64,000 bases of DNA from Naematelia aurantialba. Its lineage: Eukaryota > Basidiomycota > Tremellomycetes > Tremellales > Naemateliaceae. Positions 9,905 through 22,333 of the stretch are shown in pieces; the stretch's first letter is position 1; every line of letters starts with the position of its first letter. The position numbers and the translations under genes are program-made. The DNA is taken from positions 1,364,001 to 1,428,000 of the forward strand of contig JAKFAO010000005.1 of assembly GCA_021527695.1 (NCBI GenBank), given 5' to 3'. The notes below the pieces were generated by a model, which saw nothing but the letters and a program-made list of their open reading frames with translations, was not told the origin of the DNA and did no database searches.

Positions 9905-12900
9905 CTACCCCAGCAGATCCGCATTGCCCGACGCGCTGATAGCGATGATTGTCTACACGGTCCATCAGCCCACCTCACATTCCAAATCTTGCACCTGGCA
10001 CCACCGGCACCACTGGTACCACTGGCACCACTGGCACCATTGGCACCGGATTTCCAGCCAAGTCGAAACAGCCCACTCACCTCGTCCTCGAGGTACTTGC
10101 TCACTGCGATACTGTCGCTCAACCCCTTACGTCTCCTCGTCTTCAACACCAGATCCCGCGCCAGACTCTGCCCGGTCGCCGGCTCGAGCGGACGTAGTTG
10201 GATGCTCGTGTCCGTCGGGTCTCCAGGAACGACACTCCAGTGGTCAAATGTCATCTGGCAAAACGCCTGGCCGAGCGTCGCCGTCCGCAGATCCGTCTCG
10301 AACCCATTCGCGTCGAGCACCGGAATGAACGCTTTCACAGTGTACAGCGGCGAGCCGGGTTTGGGAATATCGCGCGTGACGTGCCCCCGCCGACGGGAAA
10401 GTACCGTGTATACTGCGGCGACGCAGTCGGCTGGCGCCTGCACCTCGACATAGTAGACGGGTTCAAGAAGACGTGGCGTGGCCTGGGGGTGGATCAACTT
10501 CCGTCATTCTTAGATTAGGGAAGCGAGAACGTACAAGGAGGAATGAAGAGTAGCAGACTCGGCGTGCTGTGGGGATGATCTGCCCGCCACCGCGATATAT
10601 TGGTTCCTGAGCCAGACTCGCGTCAAGGATACGGAACTTGACTCCTCGAATTGCTACTACAGTGAGCTGCTATGCCTTATCGCCAGCCGACAGCGACAGC
10701 TCACGCTCATCACACAGCGGCCCCTCTCGCGTACCCCACTGGAACCCCTGCTTGATCGACTCTCTCACACTCGTCAGCAGCTTGGTATCGACCTGGCGAA
10801 ACTTTCATCAGCATGAAGCTGGCAGGCACAACAAAGGCCTGACCTCGGACGGGATGGTATCGTTGACCAGCACGTTGGGCCCATTGTCTTCCGGTCCAAA
10901 CGCCCAGATGTTTCGCGACGCCAGCATGTCCCACTGGTAGTTGTTTTCGAAGAATTTACCACGCTCTTTATTGGTCATCCGCATCGTCACTCGACCAGCT
11001 TCAATGTCATTGGCGATCCCAGTCTCCAGTGGCTCGGAGATCATCGTCACTTTGTTCCTACAAGGCACGAGAATCAGCTCCAGCTCCAACTTCCACTGCG
11101 TGCCACTGTCTCTACGATGTGCCAGACTCACTTCTTGTTCGGCGTCTCAGCGTAACACTTGAGCGCAGAAGTCTCGACAACGGTCTCGCAGAATTTGGTG
11201 ACTGGATCAGAGACCTTGATCTCAATCTCGGAGAATAATCTCCGAAGATCGTGAAGCACGCAGTCCATGTACAGCTCGCCCGTGCCCAGGATGATGTGTT
11301 CTCCCGATTCTTCCACCTTGGTCGTCACTAGGGGATACGATTTGTTGATCTTTCGTAGCCCGTCCAGCATTTTTGGAAGTTCTGAAGGGGCGATGGGTTC
11401 AACAGCCACTTTGAGCACCGAGGTGGTCATGTGCTTGATTGGGCGGAAGATGTACAGATCCTCCTCGATATCTTTCGCCACGATCGTAGCGGTTTTGGAG
11501 ATGGATGAATCGACACCAGATAAGAGCACCAGGTTACCCGCAGTGGCTCGGTCAATGTCGATGGTATACCTGCAGCTCATTAGCTTCTGCTACATGTCCC
11601 CCTCTACTGACGGGGAACGGTGGTGACTCACCGAGACTCGTCAATCATGATGCTCTCCACGACTGCAGAGACCATATCCTCTTCGTCCTCCAGCGAGTAC
11701 CCTTCTCCGAGCACTTTGACTGCCTGTCCTTTCCTGACCGAGCCGCTCATCACCCGTCCAAACGCCCTGAATTCCTGTGCGTCCGAGGTGTGGAACAGCT
11801 TTGTGATATGCACCACTGTCGGGCCGTCGGCATCGCACTTGATCATCGAATCGGCAAGATCCGAGGTCAGCGGGCCAGTGTATGCTCCGCGGACCTACTC
11901 TCGTCAGCGGGGAGGACGAGACAGTACACCCAAACATGCAAGCGTACCTTGTTCTCAGCCGATTCCACTGGCGAGGGAATGAACTGCGTGATCATGTCTA
12001 CCAATCCGACCGACGGGCCGAAGAACGCTTCCAAGACGACCTTCAGCAATGGCCGCACGTCCATTTTGTACACAGAGGGCTTGAGGGTGATCTGCAGTTC
12101 TGCAAGGGTCTCTTTGAGCGTACTCGAGTCCTCGCTGAGCACCTGCATGACACCCGCCTATCAGCATCGTCCATGTGCCAAGTACGATACTGACCTGAGT
12201 ATAGAGTTTGTACAGTGGCTCGAGGATAAAGTGCACGAATGACCGCTTCGACTCGACGTCGGCAGGTTTACGTGAAAACTTGCGTTTCTCAGAGTCAAAA
12301 TAGATGTTCCCCCACAACCTCTGTGCAAACTCGTCGATGTCGAATGTCCCAAAGGTGTCGGCGTACATGCTGGCGAAGGTGCGGAGGGTGAAGCACCAGC
12401 CCATTTGGGCTGAGGCAAAGGCCACATTGCCTCTCTCGGGCGATAAGCGATACGAGTCGTCTGGGTCAATGCCACTAGTCATGTTAGCGGATGACCAACC
12501 CGGTGTCTATGAGAGGGACGTACGCAATGATCGAGTTGATCTCTTCAATGGTGTGTTTGATTTTAAAGAACGCCTCGCTGGGGGGTAAGCGCAGCTCGAG
12601 GATCAGGCGGTCCATCTTGTTGACGACCAGCACGAGTTTGAGCTTCTCCTGCATGGCGTGCCGGATGACCGTCTCTGTGCCGTGCATGACACCCTCGACC
12701 ACATCCACCACCAAAACAACGCCGTCCACCAGTCTCGCGATCGATGCGACCTCGTCTGCAAAGTTGACGTGGCCGGGTGTGTCGATGATGTTGATCAGGC
12801 TGGATTTGCCTTTCGAGTTGGGAAGGACTAGGGACATTGGCCCCGACTTGATCGACAATCCGCGACTCCGCGACAAGGTATGTGTGTCGGTATAGCGGGT

Positions 12901-13599
12901 CTGCATATATCAGACCTCAATATCTCTACCACGTCAAGGGCGGCTTGAACAGCAGTTCTACGCACCGGCTGGTCCACATCCCATGTCAGCTGATGTGTCT
13001 CGAACACCAGCATGTCCAGCAATGAGGTTTTTCCATGGTGGATATGGCCTGCCACCATGACGTTTCGAATCATTGAGGGATGCGACATCAGGTCGATCAT
13101 AAAACTACCCGGGTTAGCGTTCTCCGGCACCCTGCCCTCGGCGCCTCGACCCTCCATGTCAGATTTGCGGCACTCACTTTCTGTCAAACCGCGTCGTAGG
13201 GAGCCCCTTCTCCTGCACCGTAAATCGTCGTACCTTGATCGGCGCAACGATAGGTTCTGACAGCGGCTGTGCGTCCTCCTCCTGAACCATAGCCTCGACA
13301 TCCTCGCCGTACGTCTCGGCCGCCGTGGCGTAGTATTTTTTGTCCTCGTGCAAGACCACCTGTTTACCAGCGGTCCCATCTACGCCATGCAGTGTCATCT
13401 GCATCTGCTCCTCGCCGTCCATCTCCTCGTCGTCCTCTTCCTCCAGCCCTTCGAGGGGTGCGTAGCTCGGTGCGGCTGAAGTCGAGGGTCCAGGAGCAGA
13501 CGGCGCTGGAGCCGCAGCCATCTCGATGTCCGAGTCCTCATCGGACTCGAGGTCTCCACCGATGTAGTTTCCAAACTCATCGTAATCCTCAGTCGACAT
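9905..13599 (-). CDS. SNU114: U5 snRNP GTPase SNU114 (EFTUD2)
   Basis: Snu114 is the EF-2-like GTPase of the U5 snRNP that controls Brr2 and spliceosome activation and disassembly. The start [20 protein letters not shown] is the family's typical acidic N-terminus. GTPase motifs are all visible: [12 protein letters not shown] (P-loop), switch region around [26 protein letters not shown] (G3) and [15 protein letters not shown] (G4). Domains II-V follow: [52 protein letters not shown], then the EF-G-IV-like [24 protein letters not shown] and the C-terminal [18 protein letters not shown] and [12 protein letters not shown]. The last exon splices to [14 protein letters not shown] before a TAG at 9905-9907. 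About eleven short introns; several run unspliced in other frames. It is divergent from the gene at 13962 (362 bp). Confidence 0.97.
10000..10048. repeat. 9-bp GGCACCACT repeat in last SNU114 intron
   Basis: Five to six copies of GGCACCACT/GGTACCACT lie between the donor after YLEDE and the acceptor before the terminal exon of SNU114. Confidence 0.75.
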
Positions 13600-13961
13600 G
13601 GCGGGCGATGGATGATCCTTGACGACCGCGATTAAAGGGGAACCGGTGTCTAGAGGTCTCTTTTGAGTATAATCGACGTGGGCACGAGCCGACTGGTGGC
13701 CCTCGACGCTGTCAGACAGAGTTTGCCCAGAGGTCCGGACGGTGTAGAGGGTATACTCGACGCCGACGCGGTTGTTGCAGCGAGTGATGCTGCTTTTATG
13801 GGAGTTGCAACAGAGCAGCCTGTAGCAAAAGGCCAAAGTAAAGCAGCAGTGCTGGGAGAAAAATAATGCGTGACTTTTCCGTATTTTATCCAGACTCGTA
13901 ACCTCGAAATGCTCGTCACTTTTCTCTTCAGCTGTCGTCGACTTGGATCAGACAGACAGTC

Positions 13962-15299
13962 ATGGCATCCATGTCCCTCCGTCCACGGTTGACGGCGACA
14001 CTGGCTGCTGCTCGGCAATTCCGGGCCCTTCATACGACACTGTCTGCTCGTAACGATTCCAAGCCACCCTCACCATCGTCACCTCCCGCGTCTGCTCATT
14101 CTGGCGAGAACAAGCCCGGCGAGACAGACTCGTTGGCCGTTCCCGTCCCAGGAAGTGGAAGAGATGACATCAAAGATCAAGGGCAGGGATTTACAGCCGC
14201 GTTCAAGCGACCAGACGTATGTTTCCACCACTTGCCCTCCCACCAAGTAAGGAGGGGTTCGCTGACCGACCTCTAGACAGGCCAAGGTGAACTGCGTCGA
14301 ACACCTCTACATCTCCAAAAGGGTGTAAAGAACACGAATGTGCCCGCTCTGCACGATGGTCCGCAAACTATCCCGATAGAAGAGTTGGGGCGGCGTAGAC
14401 CCACCACGCATGCAAAGGCGGCCAAATCATCAGACAGCTTCCGCCGCGCTGCCCGGTCGGGCTCCGACTCTGAACCCCATTCCGACTCTCAGCGCGTGGT
14501 CACGCGTCAGTCTGACGACCGGCGTGCTCCTAGGCGTCCTTTCCAGCGCCGATCAGCCGGAGGGCCCATGTACGCGCAAGGCGAGACCTCCTCTTCGGAC
14601 CAGCCACGGTTCCCGCGCCAATCCGACCAGGGCTCGTTTGACCGTCAATCGTCTTCTCGTCCCAACTCTGCTCAGCCTCGCTGCGGTCGGCCTGGGAGCT
14701 CGATGGGTTCCCAATCTGACAGACCTGCAAACAGCGCCAGCCGGTACGGTGATTCCGAGACCCGGCGCGCTCGTCCTCCCTGGGCTGGCGAGAGCGGCGG
14801 CGGCGGCATCCAACGTGCCCGACCCGCTGGGGGTGCGCGCAAGCCCCGCAAGCGGCGGGAAGGGAACGAGTCAACAGGAGGTTCGGGGCGAAAATCTCGA
14901 CACATGGAGCCGTGGTCACCTCCACCGCCCACCAAGATCGACCTCAGCTGGGTATCGCTCTTTGGCCGCGAGAGCGTCCTCACCCCCATCTTGCGGCCAC
15001 CGGTGAATCCTGCTGAATCGTATTGGGCAAAGGGGATGGATCCCGCCGAAGGTACGTTCAGCTTGTATGGTGGTTTGAATGTGTATTGATCGGTTATAGC
15101 TCGAAAGCAGGACGTCTTGCGACAGGCCGGATCATACGAAATCTTCACCCCTAGTTTGCCGCTCCCATCCGATCCGTCAGTAGCTACAGACCCGGTTGAG
15201 AGAGCCAGGGCCGCTGCAGAATGGGCTCTAGCGCAGAACAAGAGCGTGTCGATGAGGCAGGCCGACAAGGCGAGGGAGGTGCTCAAGAGGATCTTGTAG
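13962..15299 (+). CDS. Unknown protein with mitochondrial presequence, disordered centre
   Basis: Not recognised. Three exons (13962-14216, 14277-15051, 15100-15299) join in frame to 409 residues. The N-terminus MASMSLRPRLTATLAAAR followed by FRALHTTLSARN has Arg, Ser and Ala but no acid and an R-x-x-x-T/S cleavage context, a good mitochondrial presequence. Residues about 90-290 are Ser/Arg/Gly-rich and probably disordered. The conserved-looking part is C-terminal: KIDLSWVSLFGRESVLTPIL, YWAKGMDPAEARKQDVLRQAGSYEIF and ERARAAAEWALAQNKSVS with MRQADKAREVLKRIL at the end, predicted helical. A mitochondrial ribosome or translation accessory role is conceivable, but there is no direct evidence. Divergent from SNU114. 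Confidence 0.6.
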
Positions 15300-15544
15300 T
15301 GTGGCCATGGAGGTGTCATACGGCCATCACGCATGCATACTCTCGTGCTTTCCTTGTTCTGCTCTGGTGCTACCAGCCATGGATAGTGGTGCATTCAGAG
15401 CGCACGCGGACAAATCCGACATCCTCCACCATCGGCGTAAAGCGAAGGTGTTCTTCTTGCAACGATAGATGTGTGTCTGTCTCTTTGGTCTAACTGCCTC
15501 TTGATCTCACCAGCCCCCAGTCCGCCCGCCGTGCAGCTAGCACA

Positions 15545-17785
15545 ATGGGCCGTCCCGCAGCGCCCAACGTCCCACTGCTGCCCCACTCCTCTACCCCGCG
15601 ACACAGGACGTCCAAGACCTCTCTTGCACTGCTCGTCTCGCTCTTCGCTCTGCTCCTGCTGCTCTCTCCCGCGCCTTTGGGCCTCATCGCGTCCCGCTCA
15701 AAGTCTGATGATGTCCCGTCCAACATCCTCATAGCGCATACCTCATCATTATGCGCTCAAGCGGAGCCTATCATCCCCAGCGCGGAGCAACACGATATCT
15801 CGAGCGTGTGGGCGCACAAGGACCGGATCGTGAGCTGGCACCAGGGGATCATCAGAGTCAAGACCGAGGTGTTTGACGAGATGGGGGATCCTGGCGTCGA
15901 TAGCCGGTGGGACACGTTTGAGGAGCTGCATACTTGTCAGTCTGGCTTGATCTACCCAAATCGTTATCTAGACTGACCATTACTAGATCTCAAGGGCGCA
16001 TACCCTCTCGTGTGAGCCAAAAGAATTCCCCTTGTGTCTCTGTGTCTGCGCCGAAGCGATACTAACTGTAGGCTGCAGCCATGAAAAACTCACCTTCCAC
16101 CATGTGGATACGTTTGGGCTCGTCTGCGAGTGGTTCGGCACAGACAGATCGCTGCAGCCCCTCATGCTCACCGCCCACCAAGGTGACTGACATTCCGTCC
16201 CACCGAGCACCATAACACGCCCGAGAGCCCCCACTGATCGTCTTACAGATGTCGTGCCGGTGCTACAGGACACCCTGTATCAGTGGAAGGAAGATCCGTA
16301 TAATGGGACTTATGATGGGGAATACATCTGGGGCCGGGGTTCGAGCGACGACAAGTCTGGCCTCACCGCCATCCTGTAAGCGACCCCGCTGCACGCTGAA
16401 ACAGCTAATGTATCAGTGCTTCTATCGAGCTTCTTCTGGAAGCGGGTACATTCCAGCCGAGGCGGACCGTCATCCTAGGTTTTGGACACGACGAAGAGCG
16501 CGGTGGTCAGCGCGGCTCCCCTGCCATTCGCGACTGGATGCTCAAGCACTACGGCGCAGGCAGCGTGGCTCTCCTAGTTGATGAGGGATCGGGGATCTCA
16601 ACCAGCTGGGGGCGGACGTTCGGCTTGCCAGCGGTAGGAGAAAAGGGCAAGTTCAACCTCAACCTGACGCTGTCGACGCTTGGCGGGCACTCGTCCGTCC
16701 CGCCGAGGCACACCAACATCGGTCTCATGTCGCTCCTCATTGCACAGATGGAGCGCAACCCGCATCCTATAGTGCTGCAACGCCGAAGCCCCGTGTGGGG
16801 ATTCCTGCAGTGCGCGGCCGAGTACGCGCCTGACATGCCCAAGGGACTAAAGAAGAGCGTCAAGAAGAGCGAGAAGAGCGACAGGGCGTTTCAACGATTA
16901 CCCGCAGAGTTGATCAGCTATGCCCTGGCTGGAGATTGGTCCTCCGAGGGAATGGGGAGCATGACGGAAGCTCTTCTGACGACCACCCAGGCGGTAGACA
17001 TCATCTACGGCGGCGTCAAGGTCAACGCTTTGGTAAGTGCTTACGGAACCAGGTATCCAACGACTATTCATGTGGAGCGGGACTGACACGTCTCAGCCTG
17101 AAGTCGTCACTGCCATCATCAATCACAGGGTCGACATTGCCTCGCAGCTCTCAGACGTCACTGCGCACATCTACGATACCCTCTTTCCCGTCGCCGAGGA
17201 GTTCCAGCTCGCGCTCACAGGGCTTGGATACGAGTACTCTCCAAAGGCGCCGCGCGGCCACATCTTCCTCGCGCAGGCATACGAAGACGGCCAAGGCCCG
17301 GCACCGATCAGCCCGACCGATCTTGGGACTGCTGCATGGCGGGTACTGGCCGGAACGTCCAGGGGCGTCTGGGCTAGTCCGGCCAGGAGTCTCTGAGGAT
17401 GGGCGCATGGTAGACTTGAGCCCAGAGGACGAGCTCGTCATGGCGCCGTATATGGGCACTTTTGTCAGTCCAAGATCTCGTAGGAAGATAGTCGCTGATC
17501 AGAGGGGTTGTAGAACACCGATACCCGGCGGTACTGGGATCTGACGAGAAACATCTACCGATGGCGATACTTTCCTGACTCTTCCAGCAAGGGTGTACGT
17601 GGTTGATCGGGTGAGATACCAAGCTGATCCATACAGGCACACACCATCAACGAGCGAGTCGTGAGTCATTATTCACCCGCCATATGTGTGTGAGCTGACG
17701 ACCGTAGTCTGCCAACGAGATGGTCGAGTTTGTGAGGTTCTATCAGGCGCTGATCTTGAACGTCGACGCGAGCAGGGATCTGTGA
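15545..17785 (+). CDS. CPS1: Vacuolar carboxypeptidase S (Gly-X carboxypeptidase), M20 metallopeptidase
   Basis: Zinc exopeptidase of the vacuole lumen that releases C-terminal residues from short peptides. An N-terminal hydrophobic anchor of about 22 residues (ALLVSLFALLLLLSPAPLGL) follows a short cytosolic Arg-containing tail, as in yeast Cps1, a type II membrane protein sorted through multivesicular bodies. M20 motifs: LMLTAHQDVVPV (His ligand), YIWGRGSSDDKSGL (bridging Asp), LGFGHDEERGGQRG (catalytic Glu and Glu ligand), LLVDEGSG, and the dimerisation/lid region LGGHSSVPPRHTNIG. After GTSRGVWA the frame changes; a 37-nt GT-AG intron (gtccgg..atggtag) restores it as NLSPEDELVMAPYMGT. The end reads TDTRRYWDLTRNIYRWRYF, AHTINERV and MVEFVRFYQALILNVD, stopping at 17785. 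At least six introns. Confidence 0.9.
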
Positions 17786-18038
17786 TCTAAAGTAGGAGGT
17801 GCGAGGAAGGAGTTGTGACAACGCAAGTGCATGTAGGAACAGCTCCTTTGTCAGATTGTCCGATGAGTGCTGCAGTACATCTTTGTTGGAATTGTCGAAA
17901 AGAGTGCTGTTGTACAAAGTGCTGGAGATTGTCAAAATGAGTGCCGTAGAGCACATCTCCGTGAGACTGTTAGATGCTAGACTAGTATACAACGTCCCTC
18001 GCCCGTCACTAGGGATAACGACTTACATGCTCGACGGT
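17786..18038. other. Convergent intergenic region, nothing recognised
   Basis: Short gap between the 3' ends of CPS1 and the minus-strand gene at 18039-18797. It has loosely repeated GTG(C/T)TGTA words but no supported feature. Confidence 0.35.
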
Positions 18039-18797
18039 CTACGCCCCCATGTCACCCGTGCCGTCCGCCATCTGTTCATCGCCATCGTCGTCCTCTACTG
18101 CCTGGGCTGCTCCTCCCACTTGTCCTGTAGCTTCGCCCCTAGCCGCTGCGGTCTGCTGCTGCACGTCCTCCTCCGCATACGTCTCGTTGGGGACCGGCGC
18201 GTCGAACGGATCAGCCGGGGCCGTCGGGGTCGTCTGTCGCTGCCGCTCGTACAGCCGCTGGAGGTGGTGGGAGCGTACCGCCGGCGCGGCTGTCGGATGC
18301 AGCGCCGGCGACGGCGGTGACGGTGGTCTCTTGGCGCCGGCCATGCCAGGCGGCACTTCGCGCGTCTCCTCGGCCTCGACGACCTGCTCGAGGCCGAGCT
18401 CGTCCCATGCCTCCCCGCCCCAGGACGACAGGTGCGGGAGCGCCGCGTCGCCGGCCTTGGTGCCCTGCCCGACCGTGCCGAGGAGGTTGGTCGGCCCGCT
18501 CATCCACGGCCGCTGCGGGCGGCTCATGCTCGCCGGCCGGCCGAAGGGGTAGCTAGGGTGGATCTGGGACGGCAGGGTCTCGTCCGCGTCGAGCCGCGGC
18601 GGCTCGAGGTAAGCCGGGACAGGGAGCGACTCGTCGTACCCCGGCATCACGCCCCAGCCCGTCTCGGGCGGCTCGTCGAACGATATCGAGGCGAGGTGGC
18701 CGGCGGTAAAGTGCAGAGAGGTGAAGCGGGCGTCCTGATCCATCAGCGTTACTGCACAGGACGCTGTGGTCCCCCTCACCGTGATGCTCGTCGTCAT
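18039..18797 (-). CDS. Unknown GC-rich protein, 252 aa
   Basis: Not recognised. A single open exon from ATG 18797 gives MTTSITVRGTTASCAVTLMD, then DARFTSLHFTAGHLASISFD, where three possible beta strands are seen, and a long Pro/Glu/Gln-rich remainder. It includes KRPPSPPSP, which resembles a basic-proline nuclear signal, and ends EDDDGDEQMADGTGDMGA, an acidic tail. The same frame stays open upstream to 19004, but that stretch (with clustered TGTGACT words around 18830-18860) looks like promoter rather than coding sequence, so I chose the internal ATG. Third-position GC is higher than in neighbours. The other frames here are also long because of the high GC, which lowers confidence. Confidence 0.5.
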   Translation of the reverse strand: MTTSITVRGTTASCAVTLMDQDARFTSLHFTAGHLASISFDEPPETGWGVMPGYDESLPVPAYLEPPRLDADETLPSQIHPSYPFGRPASMSRPQRPWMSGPTNLLGTVGQGTKAGDAALPHLSSWGGEAWDELGLEQVVEAEETREVPPGMAGAKRPPSPPSPALHPTAAPAVRSHHLQRLYERQRQTTPTAPADPFDAPVPNETYAEEDVQQQTAAARGEATGQVGGAAQAVEDDDGDEQMADGTGDMGA

Positions 18798-19277
18798 GAC
18801 TTGTGATTCGTCATGGAGGACTTGACCATTAATGTGATTAATGTGACTCTTGTGACTTGTCAACGCGTCGAGCAGCGGAAGTAAATGCAGTCGACGTCCG
18901 TGCGTGAGTGACAACGGCTGTTGGTGGCGAAGTGACGCTCGCTTCGGGCAAGACATGTGTACATCCACTGGCGTAGGCTTTGAGCAGCAACAGGAAACCC
19001 CCATCTAATCACTGAAGTTTCCCCTAGATATACCCTACCTGTAGCATAGGTCTCGCGAAGTGATTGTCTTAGGACTCACCGACTGTGGCAGAAAAGACAA
19101 TGAGGCATCTCACTTGAACCAGCTCGGTGATCGTATCTGACTCCACTTTCTCCAGACAAGCCAGAAGCTCAAAGAGGGCTAAAGATAACTGTGGGGAGCA
19201 AGAGCATCTGGTGGTAAAGTCTCTACCCAATCCATCTGCACGTATGGAGTTGTCAGACTAGCAAAACAGTCAGGCTC
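18798..19277. other. Intergenic, possible promoter of the 18039-18797 gene
   Basis: About 480 bp without a convincing frame. TTAATGTGATTAATGTGACTCTTGTGACTTG-like direct repeats around 18830-18862 sit 35-65 bp upstream of the chosen start. Confidence 0.35.
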
Positions 19278-21813
19278 TCAGGCGGTACTTGGAGCCACGG
19301 GGTCTATCATCTCGCTCTCCTCTCCCGAAGCGAGCTCCATAGCGCTCACAAGGTACCGCGGGCCCTGATCGGTATTCACCCATGACATCCTCCAGGCCTG
19401 ACACCGGCCAGAAATTGGCTTGGAATTATCGAAAACCCAGACAATTTGCCCCTGTGGGAGCGTGACCGTGTAAGCTTGGACGACTGTTGCCCCCCGGTTC
19501 GCGCTCGCCAAATGCGCTCTCGCCTCTTCACCAGTCCGGTCTCGGTATAGAGACGGATACAGAGAAGGATCAATCTCCCTGTACAAGGTCCGTTGCCGCG
19601 TGTTGTCCTCTACTAGCCAGCGCTCACTGGCAGTGACGGTGCTGTCGAGAGCCCAGAGGCTCAGCCCACCTGGGAAGAATTCTTGGCTGGGTGGCAACGC
19701 CGAGTCCTCTGTGGGTGCAAATTCCACGAGCGTCTGAAAGTTGGTCGAAAGGATCCGCTTCAGCTCTGGAAGGGTAAGGTATTAGCCCCGAGACTGAAGA
19801 GCTGTGCTCGCGACAGCGACTTATGTACATCTAGCCCTGAGAGATATATATATCCTGGTTCCTCTGTATACAGTACTGACGAGGACTTACCCGGTCGGGG
19901 AGGCCGTGTGTGTGAGCGAATCCAATCCCCTGTCTCTGTCTTGAGCTGGCTCGTACCCTTGACATGCCTGAAACGTCGTGAACTCACTTAGTATACCCGA
20001 AATACCAGTCCCAGTGGCAAGGGCCATTGGAAATCACGTCAGCCAGTGAGTCTGACGGCGCAGAGGTAGTGAGTTGCTTTTAGTGTGTGTTGTTCGCCTC
20101 GGTTTATACCTGACTGTGGGAAGTGCCCGATCCCTGCCCCAAGAGAAGTACACTTGGCTTCCACCTGCTTGCGCACCCTGACGACATCGAATACTATCTC
20201 AGACTCTGCCGGCTTGGTTCCGAGGCACCTTTCTTGCTGTGTCTCGATGCATTACAAAGGTGAATCGTACGACTATTTCGTGGCCAGAGACGAGTGGCAA
20301 CTGTAAGTGCTCACTTCTACCCCTTAACACAAAGTTATTGAGGGGCACGAGCCGGAACAGCCCGAGGTATCAACCGGTGTCAACAGGGATGGTCGTCAAC
20401 AGTCCACGTAAACTTGATTTCCTTAGAACCAAGGGGTGAAAGCCTCTTGGTGCAATTTTGCAGCCCGGGGTAAGTCGATCAACAGAGCGTACCACAGAGG
20501 ATGTCAAGCACCAGTATTTCAGACATGAGTGCCGAATCAAGGCTATCCATGGCGGTTGACGTGTTGGACTCTAGGACGCCTATCAAGTAGGACAGGATGG
20601 CCCCGTATCCTTGCACCATGAGCTCCGCGTTCAGCAGGGGAGTCTCCTTCCTAGCCCCTTGCATGCAAACGTCGCCATCACCTATGTACCACCACCTATG
20701 TACAGACGTGGGTATAGAATGCTCATACAACTGCAGCGTCATGTCGTCCATCTGCAGTAGCTGTCCTCACCAAGCGTCACGCTCTGGTGTAGACCCTGAC
20801 GGGAGAAATGTCGACTCTGCAGCGCTGCTTGGGTAACTGTCCGGTAACATTGAGCTCCGTGTCGGCGACTGGCGCCTGGACGAGGCCACGATGCTCCAGC
20901 TCGCGACCTTCCCCGGCGCGTCGTAGAGACTCCCGCTGGAGACGCGGCCGCCCGCCTCACTGAAGACGGTCACGTATCTGCGCCACTCGCGGGCCTTGTT
21001 CCTCACCGCCCAGCTGAGTCCTCCTTCAAACGAAACATCCAAGCGCCACGGTATCCCACTTGACTGTTTCTTGGTATGCGCGCGACGATACGGATGTGTG
21101 TCGAGCGTCGTGCGCCCGCTCACAGGCCGCACGATGTCCGTGTCCATCGCTCCTCGTCCGCGTTGCGTGAGCTGGAACATCTCGACGCCGCTGGGGTAAA
21201 ATGCCCACAGGCACGACCCGTCCCGATTCGTAAACGTCACGTCGGTGGGCCCTCTGCTCTCGGCCACTTTGACCAGCGCGCACCCGGCTGGCGACCCCGT
21301 CAGCTGTGTGTGCAAGCGGCAAGGGGCAAAAGGCATGGGCAGTCCTACCTGGTAGAAAGGCACTGATTTTTGGGATCCTCATCCTGCCGGACGACGCCTC
21401 TTCAGCCGTCGGACTTGGTGAACTCTTCGGTGACATTGCCGGCGACACACTGGACAGCGGGGTCAACGTCCCGAAAATCGTTTCATCAAGCTCCTCTGAA
21501 GGCGTTGAGCTCATGCTGAAGATTTCAGGCTTCAGGCGCACAGTCTGCCGGAAGAAGTCGAGTCGAGGAATTATATACCTCAAAGCTTGGGCGGGACTTC
21601 GTTTCGCAGAAGCTTCCGACTCGTCCAATCAATGGATTCTAGTAGTGTGGGTCCATCTGCTTTGCGTCTCGTAAGGTCGCCTTCCATCATGACCCACGAC
21701 AACCTGCGCGCGAGCGTGGTGCCGGACGGAGTGCTTTCACCGTCAGAAGCCAATGGTCTTCTGAATCCTTCCCACCGCAGTCTCTCCTTTGACTGTTTCC
21801 AGGCCGATGGCAT
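19278..21813 (-). CDS. Unknown multi-exon protein (one gene, possibly two)
   Basis: Not recognised. Exon 1 begins MPSAWKQSKERLRWEGFRRP at 21813 and splices at 21598/21544 in frame to TVRLKPEIFSMSSTPSEELD; a later exon reads AGCALVKVAESRGP, TFTNRDGSCLWAFYPSG and FEGGLSWAVRNKAREWRRYV. That frame stops at 20767, only 13 bp before a further open segment starting MDDMTLQLYEHSIPTS (20751-20479). Still further down, exons splice consistently: VVRVRKQVEAKCTSLGAGIG, DSLADVISNGPCHWDW, HVKGTSQLKTETGDWIRSH, ELKRILSTNFQTLVEF, then the last exon VVQAYTVTLPQGQIVWVFD and SWVNTDQGPRYLVSAMEL, stopping at 19278. The tight spacing and common strand favour one protein of about 650-700 residues; a break between 20767 and 20751 into two genes cannot be excluded. 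The last exon has a PAS-like flavour, but I do not claim the domain. Confidence 0.45.
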
Positions 21814-22333
21814 AGGTGGGCCAACTTTCTATTGAAGTGTGGCTCGTAGCATTCTCCGCGGCCGGTGCTAGCTCCCTAGATTCGCCATCGACACAAGCCG
21901 ACGGAACGTCGCGGTACATGGTACATGGGGCCAAACGAGTATGAGTAGAGATCAGGCGCATTTGTGACCAAGTCAATCGTTTGATTCCACAAACGGCAGC
22001 GGAGTAACAGTCTTCCTCCAGCTTGTCCCTTCAAGACAAGCTGCTGAAAGGACCACATTGCCTCCCTTTCGAGTGTCGGTGGAACGGCCTGAGTCTTCGT
22101 ATGTTCTTATCAAGTTATGCCACTCCCGCCTTGCGTCAGTGTATGACAATCTGATCGGGGATCTAGTGAGTGGCGGGTTAATATGCTCTTACCAGGTAAG
22201 CAAAGCACGAATTCGAAGGGCAATGTGAAGCGCTCGGAAGGCATCAGGATCAGTCTTAGAGGAGCGCCGTAAGTGTGACAGCCGCATCCGTATGAGAAAT
22301 GTCACATGCTGACCTCCGGACAAGCATCTATGA
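21814..22333. other. Intergenic, no gene seen
   Basis: About 520 bp between the start of the unknown gene and the 3' end of the nucleoporin gene on the same strand. Only short frames without ATG or conserved content. Confidence 0.35.

Noticed and set aside
17360..17410. Apparent frameshift in CPS1 after GTSRGVWA
   Set aside because: A 37-nt GT-AG intron restores the frame as NLSPEDELVMAPYM, and 36-nt introns are seen elsewhere in the window.
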